Source of the DNA: Streptomyces sp. NBC_01210
Lineage (GTDB): Bacteria > Actinomycetota > Actinomycetes > Streptomycetales > Streptomycetaceae
Direction of reading: 5' to 3'
Assembly (NCBI RefSeq): GCF_036010325.1
Contig: NZ_CP108549.1
Span: 2,170,001 to 2,234,000, forward strand
DNA length: 64,000 nt
Both the position numbers and the translations under genes were made by a program. This document shows, in pieces, positions 43,501 through 53,109 of this stretch (its first letter is position 1; each line of letters opens with the position of its first letter). The notes under the pieces are model-generated. The model was not told where the DNA came from. It saw only the letters and a program-made list of their open reading frames with translations, and did not search any database.

Positions 43501-46500
43501 GCACCGAGAGCACCGTGCTGTTGCTGTCCACCGCCGATACGGATCTGCTGGCGGCCCGGGCCTCCGGCGCGCCCTACCGCATCGGCAATCCGACCCGTAT
43601 CGATGTGGCGGAGGAGCTGCCCGCGCTCATCGCGGGCGCATCCGTCGCGGTCGTACGGCTGCTCGGCGGGAAGCGGGCCTGGGAGGACGGGCTCGCGGCC
43701 CTCAAGGCGTCCGGGATTCCGACCGTGCTGCTGGGCGGCGAGGCGGTGCCCGACGCGGAGTTGATGGCCGAGTCGTCCGTGCACGCGGGTGCTGTCGCGG
43801 AGGCCCTGCAGTATCTCGTCGAGGGCGGGCCCGGGAACCTCGTCGAGCTGTCCCGGTTCCTGACGGAGGACGTGCTGCTGGCCGGTCACGGTCGTGCCGC
43901 GGACGCGCAGGACAGGCACAGTGCCGAGCCGCAGAAGATGCCGGAGTGGGGCGTGCACGGCGCGCGTGCGTATGTGGAGGAGCGACCGAGCGTCGGCGTG
44001 CTCTTCTACCGCGCGCACCAGCTCTCCGGCAACACCGGATTCGTCGACACGCTGTGCGACGCGATCGAGGCCCGCGGGTCCAACGCCCTTCCCGTGTACT
44101 GCGGTTCGCTGCGCGGCGCCGACGCCGAGCTGTACGAGCTGCTCGCCAGGACCGATGCGCTGGTCGCCACGGTGCTGGCCGCGGGCGGCACGCGGGCGAG
44201 TGACGCCAGTGCCGGCGGGGACGACGAGGCCTGGGACATCGGCGCGCTCGCCGAGCTCAATGTGCCGGTGCTGCAGGGACTGTGCCTGACCTCGTCGAAG
44301 GCCACCTGGGAGGCGTCGGACGCGGCCCTGTCCCCCATGGACGCGGCGATGCAGGTGGCGATCCCCGAGTTCGACGGGCGGATCATCACGGTCCCGTTCT
44401 CCTTCAAGGAGCAGGGCCCCGACGACGTGCCGGTGTATGTCGCCGATCCGGAGCGCGCCGGACGCGTCGCCGGAATCGCCGTACGCCACGCCCGGTTGAA
44501 GCACAAGCCGAACGCCGAGAAGAAGCTCGCGCTCGTCTTCACCGCCTACCCGACCAAGCATTCACGGGTCGGCAACGCCGTCGGTCTCGACACCCCGGCG
44601 TCCGCCGTGCGGGTGCTGGACGCGCTGCGCGACGCCGGTTACGCCGTGGAGGGCTACCCCGACAACGGCGACGAGCTGATCCACCGGCTGATCAACGCCG
44701 GTGGTCACGATGTGGAGTGGCTGACCGAGGAGCAACTGGCCGCCGCCCCCGCGCGCGTGCCGCTCGCCGACTACCGCGCCTGGTTCGACAAGCTGGAGCC
44801 GGACCTGCGCGACGGAATGCTGGAGCACTGGGGCGAGCCGCCGGGCAGCCTGTACGTCGACGGCGACGAGATCGTGCTGGCGTCCCTGCAGTTCGGGAAC
44901 GTCATCGTGATGATCCAGCCGCCGCGCGGCTTCGGCGAGAACCCGATCGCGATCTACCACGACCCCGATATGCCGCCCTCGCACCACTACATGGCGGCGT
45001 ACCGCTGGCTGGACAACAGTTTCGGCGCGGACGCGATCGTGCACATGGGCAAGCACGGCACCATGGAGTGGCTGCCGGGCAAGGGGCTCGGACTGTCGGC
45101 GGGCTGCGGTCCTGACGCGGTGCTCGGCGAACTGCCGCTGGTGTACCCGTTCATCGTCAACGACCCGGGCGAGGGCACCCAGGCCAAGCGCCGCGGTCAC
45201 GCCACCGTCGTGGACCATCTGGTGCCGCCGATGGCGCGTGCCGACACCTACGGCGACCTGGCCAAGCTGGAGCAGCTGCTCGACGAGTACGCGCTCGTCA
45301 GCGATCTCGACCCGACGAAGGCCCCGGCCGTACGGGCGCAGATCTGGACGCTGGTGAAGGCCGCGGAGCTGCACCACGACCTGCATGTCGACGAGCAGCC
45401 GGACGACGGCGAGTTCGACTCGTTCGTCATGCACATCGACGGCTATCTCTGCGAGATCAAGGACGTCCAGATCAGGGACGGTCTGCACATCCTGGGCGGC
45501 GGCCCGGAGGCCGAGGCCCGGGTCAATCTCGTACTGGCCGTGCTGCGCGCCTCTCAGGTGTGGGGCGGCACGGCGAACGCGCTGCCGGGCCTTCGGGCTT
45601 GTCTCGCCGAGCACTTCGGTCTGGTGGAGAAGGAGCTGCTCGGCGAGCCGGGTGCGCCGGTGAAGGTGCCGGTGGAGCTCACGGAGCTGGTCGAGGGCCC
45701 CGCACGGACCGGCGCCGACGCGATCGATCTGCTGGAGCAGCTGTGCCGACGGCTCGCGGAGGGCATGGAGGAGCGCGGGTGGGAGGTGTCCGCCGCTGCC
45801 GGTCTGGTGGCTGAGGTGCTGGGCACCGCTGCGCCTTCCGGGGTGACACCCCCTGGACCCATCTGCCCGGACGCGGTGGCCGTGCTGGGCTTCGCCTGCG
45901 CGGAGGTCGTGCCGCGGCTGGCCCGTACGACGGACGAGATCGACCATATTCTGCTGGCGCTGGACGGCGGATACGTACCGGCCGGTCCTTCCGGGTCACC
46001 GACGCGCGGTCTGGTGAATGTGCTGCCGACCGGCCGCAACTTCTACTCCGTCGACCCCAAGGCGATTCCGTCCCGGCTGTCGTGGGAGGTAGGCCAGGCG
46101 CTGGCCGACTCGCTCGTGGCCCGGTATCTCACGGACACGGGTGAGTACCCCAAGTCGGTGGGTCTGACGGTGTGGGGCACATCCGCGATGCGCACCCAGG
46201 GCGACGACATCGCCGAGATCCTGGCGCTGCTGGGCTGCCGGCCGGTCTGGGACGACGCGTCGCGGCGGGTCACCGGCTTCGAGGTGGTGCCGGTCGCGGA
46301 GCTTGGCCGTCCGCGCATCGATGTGACGGTGCGCATCTCCGGCTTCTTCCGGGACGCCTTCCCGCATGTGGTGGGGCTGATCGACGACGCGGTACGGGCG
46401 GTGGCGGAGCTGGACGAGCCGGCCGAGTCCAACTACGTACGGGCGCATGCCGACGAGGACACCGCCGAGCACGGCGACCGGCGGCGCGCCACGGCCCGGA

Positions 46501-47216
46501 TCTTCGGCTCGAAGCCGGGTGCCTATGGTGCGGGGCTGCTGCCGCTGATCGACGCGCGGAACTGGCGCAGCGACGCCGACCTGGCCGAGGTGTACGCGGT
46601 GTGGGGCGGTTATGCGTACGGGCGCGGGCTCGAAGGGCGGGCGGCGCGCGGGGACATGGAGACGGCGTTCCGGCGGATCGCGGTCGCGGCGAAGAATGTC
46701 GACACCAGGGAGCACGACCTCGTCGACGCCGACGATTACTTCCAGTACCACGGCGGGATGGTCGCGATGGTGCGGCATCTGACCGGTGAGTCGCCCGAGG
46801 CGTATGTGGGTGACAGCGCCACACCGGACCAGGTGAAGACGCGCACGCTGGGTGAGGAGACGCACCGGGTGTTCCGGGCGCGGGTGGTCAATCCGCGCTG
46901 GATGGCGGCGATGCGGCGGCACGGCTACAAGGGCGCGTTCGAGATGGCCGCGACGGTGGACTACCTGTTCGGGTACGACGCCACGGCGGGTGTCGTGGAT
47001 GACTGGATGTACGAGAAGCTCTCCGCGGAGTACGTCTTCGACCCCGAGAACCGCGCGTTCATGGAGAAGTCGAACCCGTGGGCGCTGCGGGGCATCACGG
47101 AGCGGTTGCTGGAGGCGGCGGACCGGGGGCTGTGGGCGGAGCCGGACGCGGAGACGCTGGAGCGGCTGCGGGCGACGTATCTGGAGCTCGAGGGTGATTT
47201 GGAGGGGGACGCGTGA
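43497..47216 (+). CDS. cobN: Cobaltochelatase subunit CobN
   Basis: The 1239-residue large subunit inserts cobalt into hydrogenobyrinic acid a,c-diamide in the late ('aerobic') pathway, with ATP hydrolysed by the helper subunits. CobN/BchH motifs include [62 protein letters not shown] and, near the C-terminus, [24 protein letters not shown] at 43497 overlaps the cobQ stop. It is followed, after a repeat element, by a fused ChlI-ChlD gene that likely supplies the AAA+ and VWA helper functions. Confidence 0.96.
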   Translation: MSTESTVLLLSTADTDLLAARASGAPYRIGNPTRIDVAEELPALIAGASVAVVRLLGGKRAWEDGLAALKASGIPTVLLGGEAVPDAELMAESSVHAGAVAEALQYLVEGGPGNLVELSRFLTEDVLLAGHGRAADAQDRHSAEPQKMPEWGVHGARAYVEERPSVGVLFYRAHQLSGNTGFVDTLCDAIEARGSNALPVYCGSLRGADAELYELLARTDALVATVLAAGGTRASDASAGGDDEAWDIGALAELNVPVLQGLCLTSSKATWEASDAALSPMDAAMQVAIPEFDGRIITVPFSFKEQGPDDVPVYVADPERAGRVAGIAVRHARLKHKPNAEKKLALVFTAYPTKHSRVGNAVGLDTPASAVRVLDALRDAGYAVEGYPDNGDELIHRLINAGGHDVEWLTEEQLAAAPARVPLADYRAWFDKLEPDLRDGMLEHWGEPPGSLYVDGDEIVLASLQFGNVIVMIQPPRGFGENPIAIYHDPDMPPSHHYMAAYRWLDNSFGADAIVHMGKHGTMEWLPGKGLGLSAGCGPDAVLGELPLVYPFIVNDPGEGTQAKRRGHATVVDHLVPPMARADTYGDLAKLEQLLDEYALVSDLDPTKAPAVRAQIWTLVKAAELHHDLHVDEQPDDGEFDSFVMHIDGYLCEIKDVQIRDGLHILGGGPEAEARVNLVLAVLRASQVWGGTANALPGLRACLAEHFGLVEKELLGEPGAPVKVPVELTELVEGPARTGADAIDLLEQLCRRLAEGMEERGWEVSAAAGLVAEVLGTAAPSGVTPPGPICPDAVAVLGFACAEVVPRLARTTDEIDHILLALDGGYVPAGPSGSPTRGLVNVLPTGRNFYSVDPKAIPSRLSWEVGQALADSLVARYLTDTGEYPKSVGLTVWGTSAMRTQGDDIAEILALLGCRPVWDDASRRVTGFEVVPVAELGRPRIDVTVRISGFFRDAFPHVVGLIDDAVRAVAELDEPAESNYVRAHADEDTAEHGDRRRATARIFGSKPGAYGAGLLPLIDARNWRSDADLAEVYAVWGGYAYGRGLEGRAARGDMETAFRRIAVAAKNVDTREHDLVDADDYFQYHGGMVAMVRHLTGESPEAYVGDSATPDQVKTRTLGEETHRVFRARVVNPRWMAAMRRHGYKGAFEMAATVDYLFGYDATAGVVDDWMYEKLSAEYVFDPENRAFMEKSNPWALRGITERLLEAADRGLWAEPDAETLERLRATYLELEGDLEGDA

Positions 47217-47229
47217 GGACGCCTGCCAG

Positions 47230-47326
47230 CTGCTGGGGCTCCGCCCCGGACCCCGCGCCTCAAACGCCGGCGAGGCTTGATTCGGACCGAAGCCCCCTGG
47301 TTACGGGAAGGGGCGGGGTGGGGCAA
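47230..47326. repeat. Dispersed hairpin repeat between cobN and chlID
   Basis: GGGGCTCCGCCCCGG (47235) and GCCTCAAACGCCGGCGAGGC, followed by CCCTGGTTACGGGAAGGGGCGGGG, closely match in both order and sequence the reverse complement of part of the element inside cobB. This is a Streptomyces-type intergenic inverted repeat. Confidence 0.78.
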
Positions 47327-47358
47327 TCTCCCCGCCTCAACACGATCGAGGAGTCCGC

Positions 47359-49371
47359 ATGAGCACCCCATACCCCTTCACCGCGATCGTCGGCATGGAC
47401 GACCTGCGGCTCGGGCTGCTGCTGAATGCCGTCTCCCCCGCCGTGGGCGGTGTGCTCGTGCGCGGTGAGAAGGGGACCGCCAAGTCGACCGCCGTACGTG
47501 CGCTTTCCGCGTTGATCCCGGAGGTTCCGGTCGTCTCCGGGTGCCGGTTCTCGTGCGACCCCGCGTCGCCGGACCCGGCGTGTCCCGACGGTCCCCACGA
47601 GCTCGGCGGCGGTGTGGCGCGCCCGGCGCGGATGGTCGAGCTGCCCGTCGGCGCGTCCGAGGACCGGCTCGTCGGTGCCCTCGACATCGAGCGGGCGCTG
47701 GCCGAGGGTGTGAAGGCCTTCGAGCCGGGGCTGCTCGCGGACGCGCACCGCGGGATTCTCTACGTGGATGAGGTCAACCTCCTCCACGACCACCTCGTCG
47801 ACCTGCTGCTTGACGCGGCCGCCATGGGCGCTTCGTACGTCGAGCGTGAAGGCGTGTCGGTGCGGCACGCCGCCCGTTTCCTGCTCGTGGGGACCATGAA
47901 CCCCGAAGAGGGCGAGTTGCGGCCTCAATTGCTGGACCGCTTCGGGCTCACCGTCGAGGTCGCGGCCTCGCGGGAGCCCGATCAGCGGGTGGAGGTCGTG
48001 CGGCGGCGGCTCGCGTACGACGACGATCCGGCCGGTTTCGCCGCTCGCTGGGCGGACGAGGAGTCGGCCCTGCGGGCCCGGATCGTGGCCGCGCGGGCGC
48101 TGCTGCCCGACGTCCGGCTGGGGGACGGCGCGTTGCGGCAGATCGCCGCGACCTGTGCGGCCTTCGAGGTGGACGGGATGCGCGCCGACATCGTGATGGC
48201 CCGTACCGCAACCGCGCTCGCCGCGTGGGCGGGGCGTACGGAGGTGCTCGCCGAGGATGTACGGCAGGCCGCTCTGCTGGCGCTCCCCCACCGGCGGCGG
48301 CGCAATCCCTTCGACGCCCCCGGCCTCGACGAGAACAAGCTCGACGAGACCTTGGAGGATTTCGGCGACGACGATCCGGAACTCGATCCGGACCCCGATC
48401 CGGACGGGCCGGGCGGGGGCGGGCAGCCGCCGCAGGGCGGGCCCGAGGTGCCGCCGCAGGGCGATGGCGGACAGGGCGAAGTGCCCGCGCAGGCGGAGCC
48501 GGCCGAGGGTGGTACTCCGCAGGCCGGCGGCGGTGAGCAGCAGCCCGTAGGGGCCGCCGAGCCGTTCCGTACGAAGATGCTGAGCGTGCCGGGTCTCGGC
48601 GAGGGCGCGGCGGGGCGCAGGTCCCGTGCGCGGACCGAGCACGGCCGGACGACGGGTGCGCGGCGGCCCCAAGGGGCGCTCACCAAGCTGCACTTGGCGG
48701 CGACCATGCAGGCCGCGGCCCCGCACCAGCGGGCGCGCGGGCGCAGCGGCCGGGGTCTGGTGGTCCGCCGGGACGATCTGCGGCAGGCGAACCGCGAGGG
48801 ACGCGAGGGGAACCTGGTGCTCTTCGTGGTGGACGCGTCGGGTTCGATGGCGGCCCGGCAGCGGATGAGCGCGGTGAAGGGTGCGGTGCTTTCGCTGCTG
48901 CTCGACGCCTACCAGCGGCGCGACAAGGTCGGGCTGATCACCTTCCGCGGGAAGGACGCGGAGGTGGCGCTGCCGCCGACCTCGTCGGTGGACGCGGCCG
49001 CCGCTCGTCTTCAGACGCTGCCGACGGGCGGTCGTACGCCGCTGGCGGCCGGGCTACTCAAGGCGCACGACGTGCTGCGGGTGGAGCGTATGCGCGATCC
49101 TTCGCGCCGGCCGCTGCTGGTCGTGGTGACGGACGGCCGGGCGACGGGCGGGGTCGATCCGGTGGCGCTGGCGTCGCGTGCGGCGCGGCTGCACTCCGCC
49201 GAAGGGACCGCCGCGATCGTCGTGGACTGCGAGTCCGGGCCCGTACGGCTCGGTCTCTCGAGCACACTGGCCGTCGATCTCGGCGGCACCGCCGTCACCC
49301 TCGACGAGCTGCGCGCCGACTCCATCGCCGGGCTTGTCAGGGACGTTCAGACTGCAAGGAGGGCCGCGTAA
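47359..49371 (+). CDS. Fused ChlI-ChlD chelatase helper (AAA+ and VWA)
   Basis: The 670-residue fusion has a ChlI/BchI AAA+ domain (Walker A GEKGTAKS, 36-43; Walker B ILYVDEVNLL; GTMNPEEGELRPQLLDRFGL), a Pro/Gln/Gly-rich linker (about 345-400), and a VWA domain with MIDAS motif DASGSM near 491 and TDGRATGG. CobS/CobT genes are not in this cluster, so this protein probably provides the ATPase/VWA partners of CobN. ATG at 47359; overlaps cobO (TAATG). Confidence 0.93.
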   Translation: MSTPYPFTAIVGMDDLRLGLLLNAVSPAVGGVLVRGEKGTAKSTAVRALSALIPEVPVVSGCRFSCDPASPDPACPDGPHELGGGVARPARMVELPVGASEDRLVGALDIERALAEGVKAFEPGLLADAHRGILYVDEVNLLHDHLVDLLLDAAAMGASYVEREGVSVRHAARFLLVGTMNPEEGELRPQLLDRFGLTVEVAASREPDQRVEVVRRRLAYDDDPAGFAARWADEESALRARIVAARALLPDVRLGDGALRQIAATCAAFEVDGMRADIVMARTATALAAWAGRTEVLAEDVRQAALLALPHRRRRNPFDAPGLDENKLDETLEDFGDDDPELDPDPDPDGPGGGGQPPQGGPEVPPQGDGGQGEVPAQAEPAEGGTPQAGGGEQQPVGAAEPFRTKMLSVPGLGEGAAGRRSRARTEHGRTTGARRPQGALTKLHLAATMQAAAPHQRARGRSGRGLVVRRDDLRQANREGREGNLVLFVVDASGSMAARQRMSAVKGAVLSLLLDAYQRRDKVGLITFRGKDAEVALPPTSSVDAAAARLQTLPTGGRTPLAAGLLKAHDVLRVERMRDPSRRPLLVVVTDGRATGGVDPVALASRAARLHSAEGTAAIVVDCESGPVRLGLSSTLAVDLGGTAVTLDELRADSIAGLVRDVQTARRAA

Positions 49372-49970
49372 TGCCGCAAGGACAGCCGTCCGTCGTACCG
49401 GACGACGGACTCACCACCCGCCAGCGCCGCAACCGCCCGCTCGTCGTCGTCCACACGGGCATCGGCAAGGGCAAGTCGACGGCCGCGTTCGGGCTCGCGC
49501 TGCGCGCCTGGAACCAGGGGTGGCCGATCGGGGTGTTCCAGTTCGTCAAATCCGCGAAGTGGAAGGTCGGCGAGGAGAACGCGCTGAAGGTCCTCGGTGC
49601 CTCCGGCGAGGGCGGTCCTGTCGACTGGCACAAGATGGGCGAGGGCTGGTCGTGGGTGCAGCGCGACAAGCAGCTGAACAACGAGGAGGCGGCGCGCGAG
49701 GGCTGGGAGCAGGTCAAGCGCGATCTGGCGGCCGAGACGTATCAGCTGTATGTGCTGGATGAGTTCGCGTACCCGATGCACTGGGGATGGGTGGACACGG
49801 ACGAGGTGATCTCGGTGCTCCGGGACCGGCCGGGGACGCAGCATGTGGTGATCACCGGCCGCAACGCTCCGGCGGAGCTCGTCGGGTTCGCCGATCTGGT
49901 GACCGACATGTCCAAGGTCAAGCACCCGATGGACACCGGTCAGAAGGGGCAGCGGGGCATCGAGTGGTAG
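49371..49970 (+). CDS. cobO: Cob(I)yrinic acid a,c-diamide adenosyltransferase
   Basis: The 199-residue CobA/CobO/BtuR-type enzyme adenosylates the corrinoid cobalt with ATP. P-loop HTGIGKGKSTAAFG (about 22-35) and the family segments GVFQFVKSAKWKVGEENAL and YVLDEFAYPMHWGWVDTDEV are present. ATG at 49371 overlaps the TAA of chlID, and the 3' end overlaps cobB. Confidence 0.95.
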   Translation: MPQGQPSVVPDDGLTTRQRRNRPLVVVHTGIGKGKSTAAFGLALRAWNQGWPIGVFQFVKSAKWKVGEENALKVLGASGEGGPVDWHKMGEGWSWVQRDKQLNNEEAAREGWEQVKRDLAAETYQLYVLDEFAYPMHWGWVDTDEVISVLRDRPGTQHVVITGRNAPAELVGFADLVTDMSKVKHPMDTGQKGQRGIEW

Positions 49971-51484
49971 CACGTCTCGTCATCGCCGCGCCGTCTTCCG
50001 GCAGCGGCAAGACCACCGTCGCGACGGGCCTGATGGCGGCCTTCGTCGCGGCGGGCCTCTCCGTGTCCCCGCACAAGGTCGGCCCCGACTACATCGACCC
50101 GGGCTATCACTCGCTCGCCACGGGACGCCCGGGGCGGAATCTGGACGCGTATCTGTGCGGTACGGAGCTGATCGCGCCGCTGTTCGCGCATGGCGCGGCG
50201 GGCTGCGATCTGGCCGTGGTCGAAGGCGTGATGGGGCTGTACGACGGGGCGGCGGGAGCCGGTGAGCTGGCGTCCACCGCTCAGGTCGCGAAGCTGCTGC
50301 GGGCGCCGGTGGTGCTGGTGGTGGACGCGTCCTCGCAGTCGCGGTCGGTGGCGGCGCTGGTGCACGGTTTCGCGTCCTGGGATCCACAGGTGCGGATCGG
50401 GGGCGTGATTCTGAACAAGGTGGGGTCCAAGCGGCACGAGGAGCTGCTGCGGGAGGCGCTGGACGAGTCGGGGGTGCCGGTGCTGGGGGTGTTGCGGCGG
50501 GTGGCTGACGTCGCGTCGCCGTCGCGGCACCTGGGTCTTGTGCCGGTCGCGGAGAGGCGGGCGGACGCGGTGGCCGCGGTGGCGGCGATGGCGGAGGTGG
50601 TGCGGGCGGGGTGCGATCTGGAGGCGCTGCTCGCGCTTGCGCGGAGCGCGCCTGCGTTGCCGGACGCGCCGTGGGACCCGGGGGTCGCCTCCGGCGGGCT
50701 TGTTCCCCACCCCGCCCCTTCCCGTAGCTGGGGGCTCCGCCCCCAGACCCCCGCGCCTCAATCGCCGGAGGGGCTTGATTGTGCGGCCCGGCCGACATTT
50801 TCAGCCTCGCCGGCGTTTGAGGCGCGGGATCCGGGGCGGAGCCCCGGTTACGGGAAGGGGCGGGTAGGGGAACAGCGCCGCGGGCCACTCCTCGTCGCCG
50901 TCGCCGGCGGGCCCGCGTTCACGTTCTCCTATGCCGAGCACACCGAGCTGCTCGCCGCCGCCGGCGCGGAGGTCGTCACGTTCGACCCGCTCCGGGACGA
51001 GCAACTGCCCGACGGGACACGGGGGCTCGTCATAGGTGGCGGCTTTCCCGAGGTGTACGCGCCCGAGCTGTCCGCCAACGACGCGCTGCGCAAAGCCGTC
51101 GCCGAGCTGGCACACTCCGGCGCGCCGGTCGCCGCCGAGTGCGCCGGGCTGCTGTATCTCACACGCGCCCTGGACGGAATGCCGATGTGCGGTGTCCTGG
51201 ACGCCGAGGCGCGGATGTCGCAGCGGCTCACACTCGGCTACCGGGAGGCTGTCGCGGTGAGCGACAGCGTTCTCGCGGCGGCCGGGACACGGCTGCATGG
51301 GCACGAGTTCCACCGCACGGTCATCGAGCCGGCCGCAGGGCCCGGCCCCGCGTGGGGGATGCACCTGCCCGGGCGGCGCGTGGAGGGATTCGTGCAACAC
51401 GGCGTACATGCGAGCTATCTGCATACGCACTGGGCGGCCACGCCCAGCACGGCACGCAGATTCATTGAAAGGTGCGGGGCATGA
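49964..51484 (+). CDS. cobB: Cobyrinic/hydrogenobyrinic acid a,c-diamide synthase with internal repeat insert
   Basis: The 506-residue enzyme amidates the a and c acetate side chains. N-terminal domain: P-loop APSSGSGKTTVATGL and VGPDYIDPGYHSL; C-terminal GATase domain: GGGFPEVYAPELSAN, AAECAGLLYL (catalytic Cys) and a terminal SYLHTHWAATP. Between the two, residues about 247-303 (HPAPSRSWGLRPQTPAPQSP and onward) are encoded by a 170-bp inverted-repeat element that keeps the frame open. Normal CobB proteins are shorter by about this amount. GTG at 49964 overlaps cobO. Confidence 0.93.
   Translation: MVARLVIAAPSSGSGKTTVATGLMAAFVAAGLSVSPHKVGPDYIDPGYHSLATGRPGRNLDAYLCGTELIAPLFAHGAAGCDLAVVEGVMGLYDGAAGAGELASTAQVAKLLRAPVVLVVDASSQSRSVAALVHGFASWDPQVRIGGVILNKVGSKRHEELLREALDESGVPVLGVLRRVADVASPSRHLGLVPVAERRADAVAAVAAMAEVVRAGCDLEALLALARSAPALPDAPWDPGVASGGLVPHPAPSRSWGLRPQTPAPQSPEGLDCAARPTFSASPAFEARDPGRSPGYGKGRVGEQRRGPLLVAVAGGPAFTFSYAEHTELLAAAGAEVVTFDPLRDEQLPDGTRGLVIGGGFPEVYAPELSANDALRKAVAELAHSGAPVAAECAGLLYLTRALDGMPMCGVLDAEARMSQRLTLGYREAVAVSDSVLAAAGTRLHGHEFHRTVIEPAAGPGPAWGMHLPGRRVEGFVQHGVHASYLHTHWAATPSTARRFIERCGA
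50703..50872. repeat. Large inverted-repeat element inside cobB
   Basis: Arms 50703-50744 and about 50831-50872 match nearly perfectly in reverse complement (for example CCGCCCCTTCCCGTA with TACGGGAAGGGGCGG), and the internal GCCTCAATCGCCGG / CCGGCGTTTGAGGC pair extends the hairpin. It resembles the 47230-47326 copy. It reads through in the cobB frame. Confidence 0.88.
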
Positions 51485-52230
51485 GCAGCAGGCTGATCGG
51501 TGTCGGAGTCGGGCCCGGCGACCCGGAGTTGGTGACCGTGAAGGGCGTACGCGCGCTTCGTGAGGCCGATGCCGTCGTCGTACCTGTGATGGCCGGATCC
51601 GACGGAACAGATGGGGGTGAGCCCGGGCGCGCCGAGGCGACCGTCCTGCACTACGTGGGCGCGGAGAAGGTCGTACGCGTCGTCTTCGCGCTCAACGAGC
51701 GCACCGACCGTGGCCGTCGCGAGGCCGCCTGGGACGCCGCGGGCAAGCGTGTCGCCGAGCTGCTGCGCGCGCACGGGTCCGTCGCCTTCGCGACGATCGG
51801 CGATCCCAATGTGTACTCGACGTTCACCTATCTCGCACAGACCATCGCCGAACTGGTCCCGGGTACCGCCGTGGAGACCGTGCCCGGCATCACCGCCATG
51901 CAGGATCTGGCGGCCCGCAGCGGCGCCGTCCTCACCGAGGGCACCGAGCCGCTGACCCTGGTGCCGGTGACCGCTGGGGCCGCCGTGCTCAAGGACGCCC
52001 TGAAGGGACCCGGCACGGTCGTCGCCTACAAGTTCGGGCGGCTCGCCGCGGAGGTGGCCGTCGCACTGCGCGAGACGGGACGTACCGAGGGCGCGGTGTG
52101 GGGGTCGGCGCTCGGGCTGCCCGAGGAGTCGATCCGGCCGGCCGCGGAGCTTGCCGAGGGAGCGCTGCCGTACCTCTCGACGCTGATCGCGCCGGCGCCG
52201 CGCGACGGTGGCCGCGGAGGCAAGCTGTGA
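51481..52230 (+). CDS. cobI: Precorrin-2 C20-methyltransferase
   Basis: The 249-residue SAM-dependent methyltransferase has the tetrapyrrole-methylase fold: VGVGPGDPELVTVKGVRAL (17-residue P-loop-like start), the conserved ATIGDPNVYSTFTYLAQTI, and VETVPGITAMQDLAAR. It methylates precorrin-2 at C20. ATG at 51481 overlaps the cobB stop. A ZIP gene on the opposite strand separates it from cobM. Confidence 0.95.
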   Translation: MSSRLIGVGVGPGDPELVTVKGVRALREADAVVVPVMAGSDGTDGGEPGRAEATVLHYVGAEKVVRVVFALNERTDRGRREAAWDAAGKRVAELLRAHGSVAFATIGDPNVYSTFTYLAQTIAELVPGTAVETVPGITAMQDLAARSGAVLTEGTEPLTLVPVTAGAAVLKDALKGPGTVVAYKFGRLAAEVAVALRETGRTEGAVWGSALGLPEESIRPAAELAEGALPYLSTLIAPAPRDGGRGGKL

Positions 52231-52273
52231 GTTCACCGCTCTCCTCGCTCGGCGGGCCGTTCAGCGGGTCGTT

Positions 52274-52297
52274 CGGCAAGTCACTCGGCAAGTCACT
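52274..52297. repeat. 12-bp direct repeat at the cobI/ZIP junction
   Basis: CGGCAAGTCACT occurs twice in tandem (52274-52285, 52286-52297) and overlaps the 3' end of the ZIP gene. Confidence 0.7.
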
Positions 52298-53018
52298 CGG
52301 CGAGGCCGACCAGCAACCAGATGAAGCCCACGCCTCCCGCCGTGCACAGCAGGGTGGAGCGGGCGGGGTGGGTGTGGTGTGCCTCGGGGAGGATCTCGGC
52401 CGCGGCGAGATAGAGCAGGACGCCGCCGAAGAAGCCGAGATAGCTGCCCAGAAGTTCGGCCGGAATCGTGAACAGCAGCGTGGACGCCGCGCCGACGATC
52501 GGAGCGAGTGCGTCCGCGACGAGCATCGCGATCGCCTTTCTCCGCGTGTTCCCGTACAGGCTGGTGATCGTGTACGTGTTGAAGCCGTCCGCGAAGTCAT
52601 GGGCGATGACGGCGAGCGCCACGGCCGCGCCCATACCGCCGCCCACCTGGAACGCAGCGCCGATGGCGACTCCGTCCATCAGGCTGTGGCCGACCATCGC
52701 CGCGGCCGCCGTCAGCCCCACCTGGGGCACCCTCTCGTCCTCGTCCGCGCCGTGCGCCGCCTGCCGGACGGCCAGCAGCCGTTCCACCAGGTGCGCCGCC
52801 AGGAAGCCGCCGACGAAGAGCAGCAGCCCCTGCGGCACCCCGAACACCTTGTTACCGGCCGCCTCCAGTGCCTCCGGCAGCAGGTCAAGGCCGACCACGC
52901 CGAGCATCAGCCCGCCGGCCAGGCCCAGTACGAGGTGGCGGCGGTCGGTGACGCGTTGCGCCGTCCACCCGCCGAACAGCGTCATCAGGAACGCGCCGAG
53001 CGCGACGAACACCGCCAT
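52293..53018 (-). CDS. ZIP family divalent-metal transporter
   Basis: The 241-residue protein has eight hydrophobic segments and the ZIP binuclear-site motifs HSLMDGVAIGAAF (helix 4) and HDFADGFNTYT (helix 5). ZIP proteins import Zn, Fe, Co or related ions. It sits on the opposite strand between cobI and cobM, so it splits the cob operon. Cobalt supply for CbiX/CobN is an attractive but unproven role. ATG at 53018. Confidence 0.9.
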   Translation of the reverse strand: MAVFVALGAFLMTLFGGWTAQRVTDRRHLVLGLAGGLMLGVVGLDLLPEALEAAGNKVFGVPQGLLLFVGGFLAAHLVERLLAVRQAAHGADEDERVPQVGLTAAAAMVGHSLMDGVAIGAAFQVGGGMGAAVALAVIAHDFADGFNTYTITSLYGNTRRKAIAMLVADALAPIVGAASTLLFTIPAELLGSYLGFFGGVLLYLAAAEILPEAHHTHPARSTLLCTAGGVGFIWLLVGLAE

Positions 53019-53109
53019 GCGCCCTTGCTAGCGGATTGACCCGTCTCTTCGCACCCTTCCGATCGAGATCCGCCCGAATCACCCGAATGACCCGAGAGGA
53101 CCCCCGCTC

